DNA of 64,000 nucleotides, taken from Rhodonellum psychrophilum GCM71 = DSM 17998. Lineage in GTDB: Bacteria; Bacteroidota; Bacteroidia; Cytophagales; Cyclobacteriaceae. Positions 1-7,838 of the stretch are shown one piece after another. The position numbers and the translations under genes are program-made. The notes under the pieces were generated by a model. The model searched no databases and was not told the DNA's origin. It worked only from the letters and a program-made list of their open reading frames with translations. Numbering within the stretch: the stretch's first letter is position 1; every line of letters begins with the position of its first letter. The DNA is taken from contig NZ_KB906674.1 in assembly GCF_000381545.1 (NCBI RefSeq), forward strand, positions 337,814-401,813, in the 5' to 3' direction.

Positions 1-1749
1 TCCTTCTTGGACCAGGCAAACTATGTGCTTGAGATCAGCCAGATTCCGGATCGGGCAGGAAATTTTATTGTCCCAAGCGCATTTCCTTTCCTCTTCAAGG
101 ATCCGGACCGCTTGGTTTTCAAATCCCTGATCATCAATGAGGTGATGGCTGCGCCTAGGGATGAAAATATTTTGCCCAATGTGGAATATATCGAGCTCTT
201 GAATGTGAGCCAAGAATGGATTTCCCTTGGAGGATTGTCACTGGCCAATTCCAGAAGCGCGACGGTTTTGCCGGCAGATACACTGGGGCCTGGTGGATAT
301 GTACTTTTGGTGTCCAGAACACAAGCGAGTCAGTTTGTTGAATTTGGGAAGGTGTTGGGTTTGACGAATTGGCCAACATTGCTCAATGCCGGAGATCACC
401 TCAGATTGCTTGACAGAACGGGGAATATTGTGGACAGCCTCCTATATTCTACCTTAAGTTATGGGGGTTCTGCGATCGCTCAGGGAGGCTACAGTCTGGA
501 AATCGTCAATCCATATTATCCTTGCCATGCGACTTCCAACCTAAAACCTTCCTTGTCTCCAAATCGTGGGACGCCAGGAAAGATCAATTCCGTTTTTGAC
601 GATACGCCGGACAGAATTGCTCCGAGATTGCTTCAGGCAAGGGCTGTCGGGGATTCTGCGGTGGTACTTTTGTTTTCAAAATCCTTGGCTGCAGATTTGG
701 CAGCCGCAAAATTGTCCTTTGTGCCAAATCTACCCCTGAAAAATTTTTCCTTATCGGCCAATGGATTATCTGTGATTGTGACATTTGGGGAGGAACTGAA
801 AGAGGGGACGAGGTATTCCATTCAGGTGGGAAATGTCAGGGATTGTGTCGGTAATCTGATCAGTCCGGAGCACAATGAGATGTTTTTTGCCATTCCTTCG
901 GAGGCGGTTTTGGGGGATTTGATTCTCAATGAAGTCCTTTTCAATCCAAGGACGGGTTTTCCCAAATTTGTGGAAATTTACAATGCCTCTGGAAAATACC
1001 TGAACTTGAGGGATTGGAAACTGGCCAATCTGGACAACGATGGCCTTGTGGCCAACCGTACGGTATTGTTTCATGAAGACCAACTGGTGGATCCTTTTTC
1101 CTATATGGTGTTCACTACGGATGCTAAAAAGTTAAAATCCGAATACCCAAAGGGGGATGCCGGCAGGTTTGTGGAATTGGCAGCATTGCCAAGTTATCCG
1201 ATAGCTGCTGGGAATGTTGTTTTTCTGAATCCTGATGAAAGCATCAAGGAGCATTTTTCCTATTCAGACAAGATGCACCATGCCCTATTGAAGGAAACCA
1301 GGGGAGTCTCATTGGAAAGGTTGTCTGCTTCAGTTCAAATTGAAAAGCCAAGCAATTGGCATTCTGCCTCGGCCTCTGAGGGGTTTGCCACTCCGGGATA
1401 TAAAAACTCGCAAGTATATACAGAAGAGGGGGAATTTGGCATTCATGTTCAACCAAAGGTATTTGCCCCAGATGCTCTGGGACAGCAGAATTTCACCACC
1501 ATCTCCTACAAAATGGAACAATCCGGTAATTTGGCGACCATCAGGATCTACGGGATAGATGGGAAACTGGTGAAGGAATTGGCACAGGGGGAGATTTGGG
1601 GAGATTCCGGGTTTTATACCTGGGAGGGCACAGATCAAGGAGGAAGAAAAGTCAGGCCAGGTTATTACATCGTTTGGGTAGAAATTTTTGATCTAAATGG
1701 AAATGTCAGTCGGATCAAGAAAACTGTTGTTGTTGGATCCAAATTTTAA
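1..1749 (+). CDS. Lamin-tail domain surface protein, C-terminal part
   Basis: The reading frame is open from the first base, so the true start lies upstream and only about 582 residues are seen. Two lamin-tail-like (LTD) segments are visible, each opening with an LI(I/L)NEV motif: one near visible residue 41 and one near 306. Between them (about 205-300) is an SbsA/Ig-like segment starting around DRIAPRLLQARAV. The last 90 residues look like a FlgD-type Ig fold (TISYKMEQSGNLATIRIYG), which in Bacteroidota often ends exported proteins. LTD proteins of this type are secreted or surface bound; the specific role is unknown. No type A or B sorting tail is obvious. Confidence 0.75.
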   Translation, partial: SFLDQANYVLEISQIPDRAGNFIVPSAFPFLFKDPDRLVFKSLIINEVMAAPRDENILPNVEYIELLNVSQEWISLGGLSLANSRSATVLPADTLGPGGYVLLVSRTQASQFVEFGKVLGLTNWPTLLNAGDHLRLLDRTGNIVDSLLYSTLSYGGSAIAQGGYSLEIVNPYYPCHATSNLKPSLSPNRGTPGKINSVFDDTPDRIAPRLLQARAVGDSAVVLLFSKSLAADLAAAKLSFVPNLPLKNFSLSANGLSVIVTFGEELKEGTRYSIQVGNVRDCVGNLISPEHNEMFFAIPSEAVLGDLILNEVLFNPRTGFPKFVEIYNASGKYLNLRDWKLANLDNDGLVANRTVLFHEDQLVDPFSYMVFTTDAKKLKSEYPKGDAGRFVELAALPSYPIAAGNVVFLNPDESIKEHFSYSDKMHHALLKETRGVSLERLSASVQIEKPSNWHSASASEGFATPGYKNSQVYTEEGEFGIHVQPKVFAPDALGQQNFTTISYKMEQSGNLATIRIYGIDGKLVKELAQGEIWGDSGFYTWEGTDQGGRKVRPGYYIVWVEIFDLNGNVSRIKKTVVVGSKF

Positions 1750-1817
1750 AAAAAAATGAAAATTTAAGGTAAAAAGTACTATATTAGAAAGTGAAAATCA
1801 ATTAAAACAAAGCTCTT

Positions 1818-1973
1818 ATGGAAAATGACCTAATCACCCAAACATTAAAGACCTATTTCCTAAAAAAGGGCAAGAATCTAAAGGTTATCCAGCGATACCT
1901 GAGAATAAAGTACAATTTGGCGATGGATGAAAAGCTACTGCAGAAGAGGTTGCAAAATCTCTCTATAAATTAA
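1818..1973 (+). CDS. Small basic protein, 51 residues, unknown function
   Basis: A short open frame starting at ATG 1818 and ending at TAA 1971-1973 encodes a 51-residue, Lys/Leu-rich protein (begins MENDLITQTLKTYF). It sits alone between the lamin-tail gene and the DksA-like gene and is followed at once by a strong intrinsic terminator, which supports a real short transcript. There is no signal peptide or membrane segment; the pattern of Leu, Ile and Lys suggests helices. No family is recognised. Confidence 0.5.
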   Translation: MENDLITQTLKTYFLKKGKNLKVIQRYLRIKYNLAMDEKLLQKRLQNLSIN

Positions 1974-2001
1974 AAAGCCGTCGAAAGACGGTTTTTTTTT
2001 T
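1973..2001 (+). terminator. Intrinsic terminator after the 51-residue gene
   Basis: A GC stem (CCGTC / GACGG, 1978-1991) with a GAAA tetraloop, extended by A-T pairs, is followed by about ten T residues. It overlaps the stop codon of the small gene. Confidence 0.85.
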
Positions 2002-2083
2002 ATTTCAAATTGCTTGGTGTATTTTAGAGGACTTTTTGATTGAGATCTAAAGATCAAAAAAACACTTCTTTAACGACAAAGAT

Positions 2084-2467
2084 ATGAACCAGGTAGAAAA
2101 AACAGCTTACGCTCCAGAAGAGCTTAAGGAATTCGAAGAACTTATTTTGGGAAAATTGGCAATAGCCAAAGAAGAACTGGTCTCTCTAAAAGAAACCTTG
2201 AGCAAAAAAAACGATACCGGAACTGATTTCACTTCATCAACATCAAAATTGCTGGAAGATGGAGCAGACACTTTGGAAAGGGAAAGCTTGAGTCAACTTG
2301 CTGCTAGGCAACAAAAATTCATCACCAATCTCGAAAATGCCCTTGTCCGTATTAAAAATGCAACATACGGGGTTTGTGTGGATACAGGGAAGTTGATTCC
2401 CAAGGAAAGGTTAAGGGCCGTTCCGCACACCATGCATTCAATTGAAGCCAAGCTCGCGAAAAAATAA
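2084..2467 (+). CDS. DksA/TraR-family protein lacking the zinc cysteines
   Basis: The 127-residue protein has a long helical N-terminus (coiled-coil-like, residues about 10-95) and a C-terminal segment matching the DksA/TraR zinc-finger layout, YGVCVDTGKLIPKERL followed by RAVPHT. Family members with an intact finger have four cysteines; here only one is visible, so zinc binding is probably lost, as in a number of DksA-like proteins. DksA proteins act at the RNA polymerase secondary channel with ppGpp; whether this one does is inferred only from fold. It is immediately followed by scpB, whose GTG start directly abuts its stop. Confidence 0.8.
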   Translation: MNQVEKTAYAPEELKEFEELILGKLAIAKEELVSLKETLSKKNDTGTDFTSSTSKLLEDGADTLERESLSQLAARQQKFITNLENALVRIKNATYGVCVDTGKLIPKERLRAVPHTMHSIEAKLAKK

Positions 2468-3028
2468 GTGGATTTTCTTCCCAAGCATATTGAAGCTTTG
2501 ATATTTTGTTCACCATCTCCGTTAGGCATTGAGGAGATTCAAAAGTGTCTAACGGAAATGTTTGAAAGTGAAGTCCCGAATGAGCACATCAAAGCAGCTA
2601 TTTTGACTTTGCGCAACAAGTACCAAGAGGATGATTTTTCGTTTTCCTTGGAGCATTTAGGTGGTGGGTATCAATTTTTGACCAAGCCGGCCTACAAAGC
2701 CAGCATTTCCATATTGCTCAAACAACAATCGCACAAAAGACTCTCCACGGCTCAAATGGAGACACTTTCCATTATTGCCTACAAACAACCGGTTACCAAA
2801 TCCGAAATTGAACAGATTCGCGGCGTGAATTGTGATTATTCTGTCCAGAAATTATTGGAGAAGGAATTGGTTGCGATCAAAGGAAAATCGGAAGGGGTGG
2901 GCAGGCCTATGCTTTATGGAACAAGTGATAAATTCATGGAATATTTTGGCATCAATGCATTGAAGGACCTTCCTCAGCCCAAGGATTTTTCTCAGGAAGA
3001 AAACCAGATCGGAGAGGAGAAAGAGTAG
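2468..3028 (+). CDS. scpB: Segregation and condensation protein ScpB
   Basis: The 186-residue product matches ScpB throughout: tandem winged-helix domains, with the characteristic segment TLSIIAYKQPVTKSEIEQIR and the following GRPMLYGTS motif. ScpB works with ScpA and SMC as the condensin complex in chromosome compaction and segregation. The start is taken as GTG at 2468, directly after the TAA of the DksA-like gene, implying translational coupling. The extra acidic tail after about residue 165 is poorly conserved in the family. It meets the SprT-like gene tail to tail with no spacer. Confidence 0.93.
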   Translation: MDFLPKHIEALIFCSPSPLGIEEIQKCLTEMFESEVPNEHIKAAILTLRNKYQEDDFSFSLEHLGGGYQFLTKPAYKASISILLKQQSHKRLSTAQMETLSIIAYKQPVTKSEIEQIRGVNCDYSVQKLLEKELVAIKGKSEGVGRPMLYGTSDKFMEYFGINALKDLPQPKDFSQEENQIGEEKE

Positions 3029-3655
3029 TTATGCCTCAATTTTTCTGACTTCTGCATGTGCGGAGATGAGGTATTTTTTTCCGGAGGGAATTTCAATGCA
3101 AAGAACCCTTGTTCTTCGTACAGTTTCCTTTTGGAATTTCCGTCCTTTCAATTCAAAAATTGACCCCAGTTTTATATCATTCAATAGTGAATGTCCCGGT
3201 TCCTGGTTTTGGAGATTGTATTTCTTGATTTCCCTATTTAAAAAGAGATCTGCGCCTGTACTCGCTTTTGGATTGAGCATGTGTCTTTTGAGAGGGATGA
3301 GGATGTCTTTGGGGAAGACCAAATCTGACAGCATAGGCGAAATGATTTCCTGAAAAGTTTTTTTCCATTCCAACCCGTGTGGCTTGATCGCAATGCCATA
3401 ATTCTTGAATGCCCGATGGTGTGCAACCTCATGGATGTAGGTGATCAGGAATTGAAAGGTATTGAGGTCTGAATTGATTGTGATGGTCTGGATGGGTCTA
3501 TCCTTCCTATACCTAAAATCACCCAACTTGGTGCTTCTGCTCTTGGTGATCAAAAAATTGAAAGGGTCCTCGTTCCAAAGATCCCAGCAATATTGAACGG
3601 AATTCTCGGGAAGATGAAGGTTTAGGGAATTGAAGATTTTTTGGGCAGTACTCAT
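3029..3655 (-). CDS. SprT-like zinc metalloprotease domain protein
   Basis: The 208-residue protein carries a zincin motif HEVAHH near residue 76, preceded by a beta-strand pattern (TITINSDLN) typical of the SprT/SPRTN fold. No signal peptide is present, so it is cytoplasmic. SprT-like domains in other organisms cleave DNA-protein crosslinks, but bacterial members are mostly uncharacterised. The C-terminal half (about 120-208) has a LKGRKFQKETV pattern and may be a nucleic-acid binding fold; this is inference. It lies convergent to scpB. Confidence 0.75.
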   Translation of the reverse strand: MSTAQKIFNSLNLHLPENSVQYCWDLWNEDPFNFLITKSRSTKLGDFRYRKDRPIQTITINSDLNTFQFLITYIHEVAHHRAFKNYGIAIKPHGLEWKKTFQEIISPMLSDLVFPKDILIPLKRHMLNPKASTGADLFLNREIKKYNLQNQEPGHSLLNDIKLGSIFELKGRKFQKETVRRTRVLCIEIPSGKKYLISAHAEVRKIEA

Positions 3656-3682
3656 CCACTCAAAGATAAATAGGATTGATCA

Positions 3683-3720
3683 AAAAAAAACCCCGCAGAT
3701 GCGGGGTTTTTAATTTTTTT
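3683..3720 (-). terminator. Bidirectional-looking intrinsic terminator
   Basis: Stem CCCCGCA / TGCGGGG (3691-3706) is flanked by an A-run on the left and T-rich sequence on the right. On the minus strand it ends the small acidic lipoprotein gene, giving a T9 tail. Confidence 0.85.
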
Positions 3721-3734
3721 TGAAGAGTGAGGAA

Positions 3735-3926
3735 TTAACCTTCAACTACAACTTCAACATTTTCAGTTGAATCTTCAAGTACTTCTTCAGTAGCTTCTTC
3801 AATAACTTCAGGAGTTTCTTCAATGACTACTTCAACTTCAGTAGTCTCTTCTGAAACTTCTTTGTTTCCGCAAGATGCAGTGAACAACATACCAGCTACA
3901 GCGAATAATGCAAATACCTTTTTCAT
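3735..3926 (-). CDS. Small Glu/Val-rich acidic lipoprotein
   Basis: This 63-residue protein has a lipoprotein signal (MKKVFALFAVAGMLFTASC, lipobox TASC with Cys 19), then a 44-residue strongly acidic tail made of Glu, Val and Thr with loose EVxEE-type repeats. It would be anchored in a membrane with a negatively charged periplasmic or surface tail. A near-consensus Bacteroidota promoter lies just upstream and a strong terminator just downstream, so it is a well-delimited monocistronic unit and may be abundantly expressed. Function unknown. Confidence 0.8.
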   Translation of the reverse strand: MKKVFALFAVAGMLFTASCGNKEVSEETTEVEVVIEETPEVIEEATEEVLEDSTENVEVVVEG

Positions 3927-3957
3927 GTTTTTTTGTTTGTTTCTTAATTCAAGGATG

Positions 3958-3987
3958 CAAATTTACGACCATTCATGTAACTATCAA
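3958..3987 (-). promoter_or_regulatory. Bacteroidota-type promoter for the acidic lipoprotein
   Basis: On the minus strand TTG (3987-3985) is followed after 19 nt by TAAATTTG (3965-3958), matching the TTG / TAnnTTTG promoter pattern. It is about 30 nt upstream of the ATG. Confidence 0.65.
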
Positions 3988-4006
3988 GCAATCGATCAAA
4001 TATTTT

Positions 4007-5320
4007 TTATTTCTTTTTGTAAGTCACCTTGATTGGAACGCCCTCAAAATCAAAGTTTTCCCTGATTCTGTTTTCCAAATATCGTGTATAAGGCGCCTTG
4101 ATGTATTGTGGAAGGTTACAGAAGAAAGCAATCACCGGATTTCTTGTCGGAAGTTGGGTGATGTATTTGATTTTGATATACTTCCCTTTCCAGGCTGGTG
4201 GAGGATATCTTTCGATTTCCGCCAAGATGATGTCATTCAATTTCGACGTAGGGATTTTTCGGGTCTTGTTTTCATACACCTTTACAGCCAGTTCTATTGC
4301 CTGCAAAATCCTTTGTTTGTTGACCACCGAAGTGAAAATGATGGGTATCCATCTGTTTTCGCCAAGTTTTTCAAGCATGTCTTCCTTGAATTTGTCCATG
4401 GTTTTGTGATCCTTTTCGATCAAATCCCATTTGTTGACAACAATCATGATGCCTTTGTTATTTTTTATCCCCAAGGAGATCAAGTTGCTGTCCTGTGCCT
4501 CAAGTCCTCTGGTGGCGTCGATCATGATGATCAGTACATCGGATTCTTCCAATGTTCTCAGCGAGCGCATGACGGAGTAAAACTCGATATCTTCATGTAC
4601 TTTGGCTTTTTTCCTGATTCCTGCCGTATCGGTGATGATGAAATCCTGACCGAAGAGTTTGTATCTGGTGTGGATGGCATCACGGGTGGTTCCTGCTTCG
4701 TCGGTGACGATGGAGCGTTCTGTGCCCAAAAGGGTGTTGAGGAAAGAGGATTTACCCACGTTTGGTCGGCCGAGGATGGCGATTTTTGGCACTCCTGCAT
4801 CTGGATCTTCGTCTCCTTCGTCGGGAAATTCCTTGATGACTGCATCCAAGAGGTCTCCTGTGCCACTTCCACTGACCGCAGCGATGGGATACACTTCGTT
4901 GTCACCAAGTCCCAGGCTGTAGAATTCTGTAGCCATCAACAACCTTTCTGTATTGTCGGCCTTGTTGGCGACAATGAAAATAGGTTTTTTGGTCTTCCTG
5001 AGTACTTTGGCGAATTCCAAATCCAGTTCTGTCACTCCTTCGAAACAATCCACCACAAACAAAATCACGCTGGCCTCATCCAAGGCAAGTTTCACTTGTT
5101 TTCTGATTTCTGATTCAAATATATCTTCTGATCCGATGACATATCCACCGGTATCGATCACGGAGAAAAATTTTCCTCCCCACTGAGCATGCCCGTAATG
5201 GCGGTCTCTGGTGACACCGCTCATGTTGTCTTCGATGGCTTTTCGCTCCTCTACTAACCTATTGAAAAAGGTAGACTTCCCAACATTGGGTCTACCCACT
5301 ATCGCTACTATATTTGCCAT
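4007..5320 (-). CDS. der: Ribosome-assembly GTPase Der (EngA)
   Basis: The 437-residue protein has the diagnostic pair of GTPase domains: GRPNVGKST at residue 9 and GRPNVGKSS near residue 185, each with DTGG/DTAG and NKxD motifs, followed by a C-terminal KH-like domain (about 350-437). Der acts in 50S subunit maturation. Length is as expected for the family. It lies 12 nt downstream of era, so the two ribosome-assembly GTPases form an operon. Confidence 0.97.
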   Translation of the reverse strand: MANIVAIVGRPNVGKSTFFNRLVEERKAIEDNMSGVTRDRHYGHAQWGGKFFSVIDTGGYVIGSEDIFESEIRKQVKLALDEASVILFVVDCFEGVTELDLEFAKVLRKTKKPIFIVANKADNTERLLMATEFYSLGLGDNEVYPIAAVSGSGTGDLLDAVIKEFPDEGDEDPDAGVPKIAILGRPNVGKSSFLNTLLGTERSIVTDEAGTTRDAIHTRYKLFGQDFIITDTAGIRKKAKVHEDIEFYSVMRSLRTLEESDVLIIMIDATRGLEAQDSNLISLGIKNNKGIMIVVNKWDLIEKDHKTMDKFKEDMLEKLGENRWIPIIFTSVVNKQRILQAIELAVKVYENKTRKIPTSKLNDIILAEIERYPPPAWKGKYIKIKYITQLPTRNPVIAFFCNLPQYIKAPYTRYLENRIRENFDFEGVPIKVTYKKK

Positions 5321-5332
5321 TCTGTTTTTATC

Positions 5333-6223
5333 TTATTGGTCGTAACCAAATTTTTTCAATTTCAATTTATTTTTTCTCCAGTCGTCTTCCACCTTCACGT
5401 AGGTTTCCAGGAAGATTTTCTTTCCGAAGAACTTTTCCATTTCAGCACGGGCTTGGATACCCACTCTTTTCAGTGCCTTTCCACCTTCACCGATGATGAT
5501 GCCTTTTTGGCTTTCTCTCTCGACGTAGATAATGGCTCGGATCCGTATGATTTTCTCATCCTCATAAAAGTCCTCAATCGCCACTTCAGTGCTGTAGGGG
5601 ATTTCTTTTTTATAATTGTTGAAGATTTTCTCCCGGATGATTTCAGAAGCAAAGAAACGTTCCGGCTTGTCGGTAAGTTCGGCTTTGTCGTAAAATGGGG
5701 GATGGTCAGGAAGCCTGTCAAGGATTTCCTGGAGAATACGCTCTGTGTTAAAACTTTCTGTGGCCGAAATGGGGATTACCGTTTCGGCTTTTAATCTTTG
5801 GGTCCAGTAGGCAGTCACCTCTTCCAATTGATTTTCCTTGGAAAGATCAATTTTGTTGATGACCAGAAGTACAGGAGTACCGGATTGGTTGATCTTTTCA
5901 ATTACGTCTTCTATTTCTTCTTCAGTTTCAAATAGATCGGTTACGAAAAGGATCACATCTGCATCCTCCAGGGAGATGTTGACAAAACTCATCATGCTTT
6001 TGTGAAGCTCGTACTTGGGCTTCAGCATTCCGGGGGTATCGGAAAAAACAATCTGATAGTTGTCGTCATTGATCAGGCCCATGATCCTGTGACGGGTCGT
6101 TTGTGCCTTGGAGGAGATGATCGAAAGTCTTTCACCTATAAGCACATTCATGAGCGTGGATTTGCCTACATTGGGTTTTCCGATGATATTGACAAAGCCA
6201 GCTTTGTGTGTGATTTCAGTCAT
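5333..6223 (-). CDS. era: GTPase Era
   Basis: Era couples 16S rRNA maturation and 30S assembly to growth. Visible motifs are G1 GKPNVGKST, the switch region QTTRHR, G3 DTPG, G4 NKID and the C-terminal KH domain GEGGKALKRVG. The start is placed at the ATG at 6223 (MTEITHKAGFVNI), giving 296 residues; an ATG seven codons upstream is possible but adds residues not typical for Era. First gene of an era-der operon and divergent from the initiator tRNA. Confidence 0.96.
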   Translation of the reverse strand: MTEITHKAGFVNIIGKPNVGKSTLMNVLIGERLSIISSKAQTTRHRIMGLINDDNYQIVFSDTPGMLKPKYELHKSMMSFVNISLEDADVILFVTDLFETEEEIEDVIEKINQSGTPVLLVINKIDLSKENQLEEVTAYWTQRLKAETVIPISATESFNTERILQEILDRLPDHPPFYDKAELTDKPERFFASEIIREKIFNNYKKEIPYSTEVAIEDFYEDEKIIRIRAIIYVERESQKGIIIGEGGKALKRVGIQARAEMEKFFGKKIFLETYVKVEDDWRKNKLKLKKFGYDQ

Positions 6224-6250
6224 GACAATAATTTTTTTTTGCAAAGGTAC

Positions 6251-6280
6251 TTGATTTTATAGAATATCTATTTACCTTTG
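6251..6280 (+). promoter_or_regulatory. Promoter for initiator tRNA
   Basis: TTG at 6251-6253, a 19-nt spacer and TACCTTTG at 6273-6280 match the Bacteroidota promoter consensus. It points toward the tRNA gene 85 nt downstream. A second TACCTTTG on the minus strand (6249-6242) may serve era, but no TTG is seen at the right distance. Confidence 0.7.
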
Positions 6281-6364
6281 TATCACAATAAAGGACAAGG
6301 CGTCAAAAAATGATTTGAAGCCCCTTTAATTTTCAGATCGATACCAATAATTACAAAGATATAT

Positions 6365-6437
<73 letters not shown>

Positions 6438-6442
6438 CTTTT

Positions 6443-6480
6443 AGACTCCGAACAATGTAAAAATTGTTCGGAGTTTTTTG
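6443..6480 (+). terminator. Terminator of the tRNA transcript
   Basis: A perfect 12-bp stem ACTCCGAACAAT / ATTGTTCGGAGT with a GTAAAA loop is followed by TTTTTTG, eight bases after the tRNA. Confidence 0.88.
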
Positions 6481-6596
6481 TTTTTCAGGCATTTAGCACT
6501 ATTTCGAATCTGTTTGATTCTGTTAAATTCCAATGATTTTGTCCCCTTTTTTGTCCCCCTTCTTGTCCTTCTTAATTTTTCTAGGTGTTTTGAACC

Positions 6597-6815
6597 ATGA
6601 TAGATTTCAAAATCTCTGCTGTTTTGAATTCCAAGAGCAAGAAATCCTCCGAGGGAGAGGTGATTTATTTGTGCATTAATCGGAAAGGAAGGCACTACAT
6701 CAATCTCAATCTGGAAAAGATTCTTTGGAAGGGCATTAGTCAATTGATTCATACCGCAACGGTATATCCCATCTCATGGTCAGGGATAACAAAGCAATTT
6801 TCGTTGAGCTTGTAG
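6597..6815 (+). pseudogene. N-terminal remnant of a tyrosine integrase
   Basis: The first 45 residues (MIDFKISAVLNSK..., then GEVIYLCINRKGRHYINL) resemble the arm-binding N-terminus of Bacteroidota phage/transposon tyrosine integrases, which begin with a short basic beta-hairpin region of this kind. Homology stops after about residue 48 and the frame ends at residue 72, with no core-binding or catalytic domain nearby. Its position 160 nt after a tRNA gene is classic for an integrated element, so this is read as the scar of one. Confidence 0.55.
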
Positions 6816-6858
6816 CGAACTAAGGAGTACTCTCGTCTTATTACCTATAAAACATACT

Positions 6859-7251
6859 ATGAAACCATTTTTGAACATTTCCATTTGGATCTTTGTGATT
6901 GGTTGCCTTTGCCGATGCACGGATCAGCAGCAAGAGTGTTTGGCTTATCAGGGAAAGATCCAATCTTACGCATGTGATGGATTTGTTATTAAAGTAACAA
7001 ATCGTTCAGTGAATTCTTTTATGGAAAGCGGAGCAGGTAGGGTTGAAAATGTAATCGCTGCCAGGATACCTATAGGGAGTGCATTTTACGAATATTTTGG
7101 AGAGCCGATTGAGGAGCCAAAATTAGGTCAGAGTTTCTTCTTTGAGTTCAGAGAGTTACTTCCTGAAGAGAAGAATATTTGTACCACTATGACAGCTGAA
7201 CCTTCCAGATCTGTTTTTATAACGGACTTTTCATTGGAATGCGGAGATTAA
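6859..7251 (+). CDS. Putative lipoprotein, 130 residues
   Basis: The protein begins with a hydrophobic signal (MKPFLNISIWIFVIGC) carrying a lipobox VIGC at Cys 16, followed by several further cysteines (CLCRC, and Cys 27, 39, 110 and 128 region) that could form disulfides in the periplasm. The rest is soluble with a beta-rich composition. No family is recognised. It lies in the decayed islet downstream of the tRNA and integrase remnant and is probably accessory DNA. Confidence 0.6.
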   Translation: MKPFLNISIWIFVIGCLCRCTDQQQECLAYQGKIQSYACDGFVIKVTNRSVNSFMESGAGRVENVIAARIPIGSAFYEYFGEPIEEPKLGQSFFFEFRELLPEEKNICTTMTAEPSRSVFITDFSLECGD

Positions 7252-7253
7252 GT

Positions 7254-7838
7254 ATTTATTAAAAAAACTCAACCTATATTCGAATATTTCTATCCTTTTC
7301 ATTCTTTCTTCTGATTAATTTTTTTTACAACCCCTCAAGAAAAAGAGCTCTTACAGTGGGACGGAAAAATTAAACATAATTTTCAAACCTCAATTATCCA
7401 GTAAACCAACAACCAATTTGCCCCAAATCAAAAATTGAATAGCGAAAAGTAAAACTTTGGAATCGATTATTTTGGAATATGATTATCCGCAATCAGGCCA
7501 GTAAGTTTATATTGAAGAAATGATGAGCCTGTCAAAAAGCTTTTGACCGAAGTGTCTTTTGTTCAGCTTATATCAAAACTTATCTAGATGTTTTATAAAC
7601 ATTCGTTCACTGATCATATGGTAGGTTTGCAGCTGTTTCTTTATTTTACTGATGGCAATTTGTACCCATGTGAGGTTAAACTTGCCTTTGTCTGTTACAT
7701 AGATTTCTCTGACATGGACATGAATACAATCGTTTAGATTTTGTAGGATAGTTTTGTTTCAAAAAAATAAGATATTCAGGACGAATTTAAGTTAGATTTT
7801 TATTAACTATGAACTTGTGTTATTATTTCACCAACGCT
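7254..7838. other. AT-rich gene-poor stretch with coding debris
   Basis: About 580 bases without an intact gene. Composition is very AT-rich. The only coding signal found is a start-less, stop-bounded fragment on the minus strand (7573-7752). No clear terminator follows the lipoprotein gene, and no consensus promoter for the next gene is apparent. Confidence 0.6.
7573..7752 (-). pseudogene. Start-less fragment resembling a LytTR DNA-binding domain
   Basis: The minus strand encodes about 59 residues between stops with no start codon. The tail, ISKIKKQLQTYHMISERMF then IKHLDKF, resembles the pattern with which LytTR response-regulator domains end (a helix, a short loop, then FIR.H.SYIVNLDKI). 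The fragment is too short for a domain. This is a resemblance judged by eye; it may be the debris of another gene. Confidence 0.3.

Noticed and set aside
3908-5113. Long plus-strand open frame of about 400 codons
   Set aside because: It is antisense to der over nearly its full length, with an unnatural Phe/His/Asp-rich composition and no recognisable domain.
6441-6752. Minus-strand frame of 103 codons after the tRNA
   Set aside because: It runs through the tRNA terminator hairpin and is antisense to the integrase remnant.
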